11,737 bases of DNA from an uncultured Ruminococcus sp. GTDB lineage: Bacteria; Bacillota; Clostridia; Oscillospirales; Ruminococcaceae. The position numbers and the translations under genes were made by a program. The stretch spans positions 1 to 11,737 of the forward strand of contig CABQIF010000067.1 of the NCBI GenBank assembly GCA_902464115.1, given 5' to 3'. How positions within the stretch are numbered: position 1 is the first letter of the stretch; the number at the start of each line of letters is the position of its first letter. Below the pieces are notes generated by a model, which saw nothing but the letters and a program-made list of their open reading frames with translations, searched no databases and had not been told where the DNA came from. Shown here in pieces: positions 6,945 through 11,737 of this stretch.

Positions 6945-7802
6945 TTATTTGACACTTGCCTTGATTTTTGTGGAACAAAATTCCAGAATCACCACGGCAA
7001 TGACAACGACATAAGTCAAAAATCCCATTTCGTGCAAATTGAAATAGAAACTTCCTGCCATAAACAGTTGGAATCCAATTCCGCCTGCTCCGGCTGCTGC
7101 ACCCATTGCAACTGCATTGGTAAAATTGATTTCAAACCGCATAAACGTCCACGCCACCATTCGGCTGATGGATGATGGTAAAATTGCCTGAAATACAATC
7201 TGCCAAAATCCTGCACCGCTGGCACGCAGAGCTTCCAATGTTCCTGCATCTACTTCTTCTATGGACTCTGCATAAACTTTTGTCAGATAGGCAAAGCTAT
7301 GAAATGTCAAGCCGATGACAGCAGCCACGCTGCCCAATCCAGCAGATACGGCAAAAATCAACACCCACAATACTGTTGGAACTGCACGAACCAGTGCCAC
7401 TAAGCTTTTAATGGTGTTTGCAAGAGCAGATGGTGCTAAATTCTTCGCACAGAGCAATGCACAGAAAAATGCTAAAATTGCACCAAAGATCGTAGATAAC
7501 ACGCCAAGGCAGAATGTCACCAGCAACTGATACAACACATTCTGCATGGTATCCGTGGAAAGCTGCGGCTGCAGAAATACGGTTTTCATGTTGTGCAGGG
7601 TTGCTGCAATCTCTTCACCCAGTTGGATTTGCTTGTAGTCAAACGACCAGAATGCATACACTGTCAACAGCAGCAACGCACCTACCAAAATCTTTAATAC
7701 GACACTGCTTTTGTTGATTGCACCGACTTTAATCGTTCCGTTTTTGTTTCGCCTGACATGTGTCTGTACGACACGCTGTGGCAGCACTGCGGAATTTTCC
7801 AT
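6945..7802 (-). CDS. phnE: PhnE2, phosphonate ABC transporter permease
   Basis: This is a 285-residue inner-membrane permease of the binding-protein-dependent type and the second of two permeases in the operon. A basic cytoplasmic N-terminus (1-35, with VRRNK) precedes the first membrane segment (about 35-53, ILVGALLLLTVYAFWSF). Further hydrophobic segments fall near 92-118, 137-168, 212-222 and 258-278. The EAA loop that couples to the ATPase is clear: TLEALRASGAGFWQIVFQAILPS (188-210). It presumably pairs with PhnE1 as a heterodimer served by PhnC and PhnD. The start overlaps the PhnE1 stop by one base (TAATG). Its central region resembles PhnE1 (EALRASGA, RxVPxVxW, FHSFAYLTK/FGMLTRAF). It is longer mainly at the N-terminus. 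The substrate is inferred from the operon. Confidence 0.92.
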   Translation of the reverse strand: MENSAVLPQRVVQTHVRRNKNGTIKVGAINKSSVVLKILVGALLLLTVYAFWSFDYKQIQLGEEIAATLHNMKTVFLQPQLSTDTMQNVLYQLLVTFCLGVLSTIFGAILAFFCALLCAKNLAPSALANTIKSLVALVRAVPTVLWVLIFAVSAGLGSVAAVIGLTFHSFAYLTKVYAESIEEVDAGTLEALRASGAGFWQIVFQAILPSSISRMVAWTFMRFEINFTNAVAMGAAAGAGGIGFQLFMAGSFYFNLHEMGFLTYVVVIAVVILEFCSTKIKASVK

Positions 7803-8596
7803 TATAAAATCACCTTTCTTATCTGATTGGAAATCAATTCAATGATGATGACGGTGGCAATAATCAGGAGTACCACCAAGCTGGCAGAACTGAAATCCAA
7901 TCGCTTATAATACATATCAAATAAATATCCAATTCCGGTTGCCGTCAAAATTCCAATCAGCGTGGAGCTTCGGATATTGGTTTCAATAATATACAACACC
8001 CACGTGACAATTCCCGGAATGACAGACGGAATAATGCCCTGAAAGACGGTTTGTGCAAAGTTTGCACCCGATGCTCGCAATGCTTCGATACAATCTGAAC
8101 TGGCTTCTTCAATCGTTTCAATAAATGCACGGGTCAACATGCCAAATGTTGTGAAGAACAGGGCAAAGAATCCGGTCAGGATATTCTGCCCGAAGGAGAA
8201 CATCAGCAGCATTGCCCAGACAACATCCGGCACATTCCGGAAAAATGCAGCGATCATTCGCACCAGTTGATTGACAGGGCGTGGAAAATCCGTTGCTTTT
8301 GAGCCAAACAGGCTGACAAAAAAGGCAAATATAGCTGCAAGAACAGTAACTGCGACAGAAAGTAGAACCGTTTCGATTAACTTATCTAAAATCTTCGGAA
8401 ATCGGCGAATTGCCAGTTCATCGGGAATCAGATTTTCTCCAATCCAGACAAATGCTTTCGGAAATGACAGAAGTCCTTCCGTAAAATGAAATTTCGTAAT
8501 GGTAGACGAAAAAAAGTAGATACCCAATACCACCAAAATCAGCAGCGTGTAAGTCATTTTCCGTCTGCGAAATACAGCTTGAATCTGTGCGTTCAT
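7802..8596 (-). CDS. phnE: PhnE1, phosphonate ABC transporter permease
   Basis: This is a 264-residue inner-membrane permease. Predicted membrane segments by eye are at 15-32, 75-97, 126-150, 190-204 (weaker) and 237-255. A short basic N-terminus (RRRK) suggests a cytoplasmic start. The EAA coupling loop is CIEALRASGANFAQTVFQGIIPS (169-191), followed by PGIVTWVLYIIETNIRSSTLIG, which is characteristic of PhnE permeases. The motif FFRNVPDVVW (118-127) is also PhnE-like. The gene starts in an ATGA overlap with phnC and has AAGGAG 7 nt upstream inside phnC. With PhnE2 it would form the membrane channel. Two phnE genes in one phosphonate transporter operon is a common arrangement in Gram-positive bacteria. 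Confidence 0.93.
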   Translation of the reverse strand: MNAQIQAVFRRRKMTYTLLILVVLGIYFFSSTITKFHFTEGLLSFPKAFVWIGENLIPDELAIRRFPKILDKLIETVLLSVAVTVLAAIFAFFVSLFGSKATDFPRPVNQLVRMIAAFFRNVPDVVWAMLLMFSFGQNILTGFFALFFTTFGMLTRAFIETIEEASSDCIEALRASGANFAQTVFQGIIPSVIPGIVTWVLYIIETNIRSSTLIGILTATGIGYLFDMYYKRLDFSSASLVVLLIIATVIIIELISNQIRKVIL

Positions 8597-9375
8597 ATGG
8601 CTTCTCCTTGCACATCCAGCATCAAATCTTTGTCGTTGGATTGGTAAATGGCATGGATTTTTTCCTGCGTTAACTCTGCCGGTGTTCCGTTAAAGACTAC
8701 TTTTCCGGCAGCAATGCCCAAAATCCGGTTGGAATATTTCATGGCTACATCGACTTGATGGAGATTGACAATGCAAGTGATTTTTCTGGTCTGGTTAATC
8801 TGTGCCAAATGATCCATAATGGTTTTCGAGGCCTTCGGGTCAAGAGAGGCAATCGGTTCATCACAGAGAATCAGCTTTGGTTCTTGCATAATCGCACGGG
8901 CAATGCCAACTCGCTGCTTTTGTCCGCCGGAAAGAGCATCGCAGCGTTTATATGCCTGCTCTGCCAATCCCAATTCACTTAAAATGGAAAATGCCTTTTC
9001 TTTTTCCGCTTCAGTATAATGCCCAATCATTCCGGTAAAAGTAGATTTTTGCCCCAGTCTGCCATGCAGGACATTTTCCATGACACTCAGACGGTCTACA
9101 AGATTGTAATGCTGAAAAATCATTCCGGTTTTGGTACGAATCTTCCGCAGCTGCCCTTTCCCAACCTGCATGACATCTGCACCGTCATAGATAATTTTTC
9201 CCTCTGTTGCATCAATCAGCCGGTTAATACAGCGAAGGATCGTTGATTTTCCGGCACCAGATGGGCCAATAATGGAAAGAAACTCCCCTTCTTCTACCGA
9301 AAAGCTCAGGTCATCCAATGCCTTTGTGGAATTGTGATAAACCTTACTGACGTGCTGAAATTCTAAAATTGGCAT
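8593..9375 (-). CDS. phnC: PhnC, phosphonate ABC transporter ATPase
   Basis: This is a 260-residue ABC ATPase that powers phosphonate import. Motifs: Walker A GPSGAGKST (37-45), Q-loop IFQHYNLV (86-93), signature ALSGGQKQR (147-155), Walker B LILCDEP (168-174) with D172 and E173, D-loop ASLDP (176-180), and an H-loop in NLHQVDVAM. The combinations FQHYNLV, DEPIASLDP and VNLHQVDVA are typical of PhnC and separate it from amino-acid or methionine importer ATPases. The start follows AAGGAG with 9 nt spacing in a 26-nt gap after phnD. That is the largest gap in the operon, consistent with extra independent translation of the binding protein and the ATPase. It is a peripheral membrane protein on the cytoplasmic side. 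Confidence 0.95.
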   Translation of the reverse strand: MPILEFQHVSKVYHNSTKALDDLSFSVEEGEFLSIIGPSGAGKSTILRCINRLIDATEGKIIYDGADVMQVGKGQLRKIRTKTGMIFQHYNLVDRLSVMENVLHGRLGQKSTFTGMIGHYTEAEKEKAFSILSELGLAEQAYKRCDALSGGQKQRVGIARAIMQEPKLILCDEPIASLDPKASKTIMDHLAQINQTRKITCIVNLHQVDVAMKYSNRILGIAAGKVVFNGTPAELTQEKIHAIYQSNDKDLMLDVQGEAI

Positions 9376-9401
9376 GAAATGTTACTCCTTTTCCCGACGG
9401 C

Positions 9402-10499
9402 TCAGGATTCCATGTTGCGGATCGGGTCATACCATGCATCATCTACCGTCACAAAGCACATTTTATCCGACTTTTTCTCATAAAGGCCTTGCTCACCGCT
9501 GCCATCCGTATAGAAAATCAAGGAATCGTTGCTGACGGTGTCCGATGTAAACAAATCTTGAATTGCCTTCACATCCTCTGCACTCAAGGTATCCCCGTTA
9601 TAGGCAAATGGTCCATTCAAAACCGGTGTGGACTGAATAACGGTGTATTTCTCCCCCTGAACGGTATCAAACGGTGCACTTGCATCTGCATTGATGGTGT
9701 AGACGCTACCGGTTTCAGCTGGTGTTCCGTCTGTGCAGGTTGTATAGGGTGCTAATTCCAAATCGCAGAATGCAGAAACATCCGACTTTCCAGAAAGCAG
9801 GTTGAAAGCAGAACCCTGATGCGAACCGCCAAACAATACTTCTGAGAAAAATGCATCACTGCCGCCTTCCAGCAGGTCATCTACAATCAAATTATCCGAA
9901 GCAAAATGCTGGATGATGGTGTTGGTCGGCACTTTAAAACCAGAAGTCGAACTGTTGGATACAAACGACATCTTTTTGCCCTTGATGTTGTCGATGGAAT
10001 AAGAATCCCCACTCTTATAGTTTTCAGCGTCTGCTTCTCTAACTGCAAAGAAACTGTAATACAACGCATCATCCAATGTTCCGGACTCTCCAGACAATAC
10101 AAACAGCGGATTTACTGCATCGTTGGCTTTCTTTGCCTGACAGTATCCCTCGCCACCCATACTACATCCAATCTGTGCCGTTCCGTTGGAAAGGGATTCA
10201 ATGGCAATCGCATAGTCTGTGGTCAACTTCTGTTCCACTTTCTTTCCGGTTGCCTGTTCAATCAGCTTGCCGACTTCATCTCTGGCAGCCTGATAATCCT
10301 CTGCGGATTCGTTCGGATACCAAACCAATGTAATGGTATCGGAACTGCTGTCTGCACTTTTTGCAGCAGATTCACTGGAAGAAGCACTGCTCTCTGCGGT
10401 AGAAGAAGAATCTGTTCCAGTGGAAGAACCACATCCTGTAACGGCACTGCACAACATTGCAAGTGCCAGCATTGCTGCTCCTAATTTTCTTGTTTTCAT
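9402..10499 (-). CDS. phnD: PhnD, phosphonate-binding lipoprotein of the ABC importer
   Basis: This is a 365-residue extracellular substrate-binding protein. The lipoprotein signal is MKTRKLGAAMLALAMLCSAV followed by the lipobox VTGC, with lipidated C23. A Ser/Ala-rich linker (24-53) leads to the binding domain starting at DTITLVWYPNES (54-65). Phosphonate-site motifs seen: SNSSTSGFKVPT (181-192), matching the S-T-S-G loop that grips the phosphonate oxygens in PhnD proteins, GGSHQGS (224-230), and D246 in FCDLE, comparable to the ligand acid of E. coli PhnD. I chose the ATG at 10497-10499 because AAGGAG is 8 nt upstream and it gives a proper signal peptide. An upstream TTG at 10544 would add 15 residues ahead of it. 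It is the first gene of the operon. Preferred substrate cannot be read from the sequence, and a phosphite or phosphate-ester ligand is possible. Confidence 0.93.
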   Translation of the reverse strand: MKTRKLGAAMLALAMLCSAVTGCGSSTGTDSSSTAESSASSSESAAKSADSSSDTITLVWYPNESAEDYQAARDEVGKLIEQATGKKVEQKLTTDYAIAIESLSNGTAQIGCSMGGEGYCQAKKANDAVNPLFVLSGESGTLDDALYYSFFAVREADAENYKSGDSYSIDNIKGKKMSFVSNSSTSGFKVPTNTIIQHFASDNLIVDDLLEGGSDAFFSEVLFGGSHQGSAFNLLSGKSDVSAFCDLELAPYTTCTDGTPAETGSVYTINADASAPFDTVQGEKYTVIQSTPVLNGPFAYNGDTLSAEDVKAIQDLFTSDTVSNDSLIFYTDGSGEQGLYEKKSDKMCFVTVDDAWYDPIRNMES

Positions 10500-10500
10500 C

Positions 10501-10518
10501 TGAAAAACTCCTTTTTCA
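10501..10518 (-). promoter_or_regulatory. Small hairpin with the phnD ribosome binding site in its loop
   Basis: The minus strand reads TGAAAAA-GGAG-TTTTTCA directly before the phnD ATG (one base apart). The seven-base arms are perfectly complementary and the four-base loop is the core of the Shine-Dalgarno sequence. The stem is A/U-rich and would be weak. It may be chance, or it may tune translation of the first gene. Confidence 0.5.
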
Positions 10519-10556
10519 CATTGTTTTAGAAATTCTCTTTGCAATTTCCGTTATTT

Positions 10557-10562
10557 ATTATA
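10557..10562 (-). promoter_or_regulatory. Probable -10 box of the phn operon promoter
   Basis: A perfect TATAAT lies on the minus strand 57 nt before the phnD ATG. Transcription would begin near 10550, giving a leader of about 50 nt. At 16-18 nt spacing upstream there is no good TTGACA; the best is a poor match in the GATAGTGTTC region. A strong -10 with a weak -35 would fit a promoter that needs an activator, such as a PhoB/PhoP-type phosphate-starvation regulator. That is inference: I see no clear Pho box. Confidence 0.55.
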
Positions 10563-10668
10563 TCGTTCCTCCGTAAAGAACACTATCACCACTCTGTGAA
10601 ACTCTACGAAATAAATGGGGCGAATTGTGCGGTTTTCGTAAATAAAACTGGCTATCTGGAAACAAGAT

Positions 10669-10688
10669 TGTCACTCTGTTAATGACAG
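10669..10688. promoter_or_regulatory. Operator-like inverted repeat upstream of phnD
   Basis: On the plus strand TGTCA (10669-10673) and TGACA (10683-10687) form an inverted repeat around nine bases. A second, nested imperfect palindrome CTGTTAATGACAG (10676-10688) has five of six pairs. The site is over 100 nt upstream of the -10 box, far for a repressor but acceptable for an activator. It is short enough to be chance. Confidence 0.3.
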
Positions 10689-10700
10689 GTAAGCAGAAAA

Positions 10701-10744
10701 CAGGCACACTTTTGTCCCTTGTCTATCGGACAAAAACGTGCCTG
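10701..10744 (-). terminator. Terminator of the coiled-coil gene
   Basis: The 17-nt arms (10701-10717 and 10728-10744) enclose a 10-nt loop. In minus-strand RNA all 17 positions pair, including two adjacent G-U wobbles (10708 with 10737 and 10709 with 10736). In plus-strand RNA those two are A/C mismatches. The 3' arm is followed by UUUUCUGC. The hairpin begins 28 nt after the stop codon of the upstream gene, so it separates that gene from the phn operon. The plus side is also U-rich (UUAUUUUUAA), so termination from both directions is possible. Confidence 0.8.
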
Positions 10745-10772
10745 TTATTTTTAATTAAATACTAATAGTTAA

Positions 10773-11737
10773 TTATGTTTTTTGTTTCATCACGGGCAGA
10801 TGTTCCGGCATGCTGCCAATAATGATTTTTTTCAGCTTATCGTCCCAGCAAAAATAGATTCGTATCAACTGTTCAGACTTAATCCCATATTTAATGTGAT
10901 AATCCAGCAAATACTTCTTTGTGCCAACCATACAGGAATAGGCTTCTGCAAAAAATTTCAGACATTCCGCCCCACAAGGTTCTACAAACCAGTGGTTCAT
11001 TTCTGCGTATCGTTCCAATACTTCTGCATCAATTTCTTTTCGCTTATATCGAGCATAACCGGAAAGATATAGCAATCCATCACAGAGCAATGCCACGTCC
11101 AGTTCTCCAGAATATTTCTTCATAAGATTTCTTGCCTTGGAAGAAACCAGCAAATATTCAGAAAATTGCTCCTCCAGCCAGTCGCAAACATTTTCCATTT
11201 CTGTTGGAAATGTTGCCGCTACCACCGATTTCGATTGATAAAATGCAATCACTTCAGACGCTTTTCCATAAGATGTTTGAATCTGCTGATAGCGTTCTGT
11301 CATATCTTGCAACTTTTTGGAAAGTTCCTCTGTTTTTTCTTCCAGTTGCCGGATTTTCTTCTGATTCAACCGATTCGTTTCTTCGGAAATACTGGCATCC
11401 ATAGTTCGGTTTTGTTCCTCATGAAGCTGACGTTTCAGTTCTGCATTTTCCATCGAAAGCAGTTCGATTTTTTCTTGATTGCTCAAGTTGCTCTCGTTCT
11501 TGTCCTGTAATTCTGCCAATCTCGCTTCGGAGATAAATTTGATACTGCCAAAAGAATAGGTACTGCGTTTCGGCAGCACATGAATTTCTTTTCGCAACGT
11601 CTGATGAAAGGTTTCAATCTCTTTTTGATAGGAATGGTATGGATACTGTGCAATGATGTTGCGATGATGCAAAATCAAAATCATTCCAAAATCAAATTCC
11701 GGACAAAGCTCTTTTCGGATTTTTTCAAAATATTTTT
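10773..11737 (-). CDS. Unrecognised coiled-coil protein, 5' end outside the window
   Basis: The frame is open to the window edge. Upstream of the Met codon at 11682-11684 it continues with KYFEKIRKELCPEFDFG, so the gene is probably cut by the window and its true start is not visible. From that Met, 303 residues remain. Residues 1-50 look globular and basic (HHRNIIAQYPYHSYQKEI). Residues about 55-150 are rich in Glu, Lys, Gln and Leu with a heptad-like pattern and no prolines, suggesting a long coiled coil. The rest (150-303) is a globular domain with several Cys and ends in DYHIKYGIKSEQLIRIYFCWDDKLKKIIIGSMPEHLP, which looks like a beta-hairpin-rich module. No signal peptide or membrane segment is seen. 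I do not recognise the family. It ends in its own terminator, so it is probably not part of the phosphonate operon. Confidence 0.8.
   Translation of the reverse strand, partial: KYFEKIRKELCPEFDFGMILILHHRNIIAQYPYHSYQKEIETFHQTLRKEIHVLPKRSTYSFGSIKFISEARLAELQDKNESNLSNQEKIELLSMENAELKRQLHEEQNRTMDASISEETNRLNQKKIRQLEEKTEELSKKLQDMTERYQQIQTSYGKASEVIAFYQSKSVVAATFPTEMENVCDWLEEQFSEYLLVSSKARNLMKKYSGELDVALLCDGLLYLSGYARYKRKEIDAEVLERYAEMNHWFVEPCGAECLKFFAEAYSCMVGTKKYLLDYHIKYGIKSEQLIRIYFCWDDKLKKIIIGSMPEHLPVMKQKT

Noticed and set aside
6932..6955. Upstream GTG start for phnG adding MSNNGGYN
   Set aside because: It overlaps the end of phnE2, lacks a suitable ribosome binding site, and GGAGG lies downstream of it, correctly spaced for the ATG at 6929-6931.
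6945..8596. The two phnE genes as a recent tandem duplication
   Set aside because: They share the EAA loop and general layout, but differ in length and in most residues outside the conserved motifs. They look like an old permease pair, as is usual for Gram-positive phosphonate importers.
9906..10484. Plus-strand open frame of 192 codons opposite phnD
   Set aside because: It is the complement of the Ser-rich linker and signal region of phnD. The low-complexity Cys/Gly/Ser/Arg composition is what such a complement gives.
10669..10690. E. coli-type Pho box beginning CTGTCAT on the minus strand
   Set aside because: The first half matches exactly (CTGTCAT), but the second half-site expected 11 bases on reads AGAGTGA, which does not match CTGTCA at any position.

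Overview
The window is dominated by one long minus-strand operon for phosphonate uptake and carbon-phosphorus (C-P) lyase degradation. In transcription order (high to low coordinates) it reads phnD, phnC, phnE1, phnE2, phnG, phnH, phnI, phnJ, phnK, phnM, phnL, a PHP-family phosphoesterase (PhnPP-like) and phnO. No gene gap inside it exceeds 26 nt, and most junctions are start/stop overlaps (ATGA or TAATG). All credible genes lie on the minus strand. The plus-strand open frames are antisense shadows.

The organism is probably a Gram-positive anaerobe of the Clostridia (Ruminococcus/Oscillospiraceae-like). Clues are strong AAGGAGG-type ribosome binding sites, a lipoprotein phosphonate-binding protein with a Ser-rich linker, GC in the mid-40s by eye, and a PHP enzyme in place of the proteobacterial PhnP/PhnN pair. 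The taxonomic call is inference and not firm.

Layout: 1-81 holds the operon terminator hairpin. 82-6931 holds the catabolic genes. 6945-10499 holds the ABC importer. 10500-10772 is the intergenic control region, with the terminator of the upstream gene, an operator-like palindrome, a TATAAT -10 box and a small hairpin that presents the phnD ribosome binding site. 10773-11737 is the 3' part of an unrecognised coiled-coil protein gene that runs off the window.

How the genes work together: PhnD captures phosphonate outside the cell and PhnC/PhnE1/PhnE2 import it. PhnO can N-acetylate aminoalkylphosphonates. PhnI with PhnG, PhnH and PhnL swaps the adenine of ATP for the phosphonate. PhnM releases pyrophosphate. 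The radical-SAM-type PhnJ breaks the C-P bond, giving an alkane and a cyclic ribose phosphate. The PHP enzyme probably opens and dephosphorylates that cyclic product to ribose 5-phosphate, which would explain why phnN and phnP are absent. PhnK is the ABC-type ATPase that docks on the core complex, and here it carries a four-cysteine, zinc-ribbon-like insertion that E. coli PhnK lacks.

The pathway itself is known. The most notable points are the PhnK insertion, the PHP replacement, the control region of phnD and the unknown coiled-coil gene. I did not find evidence for an entirely new system.
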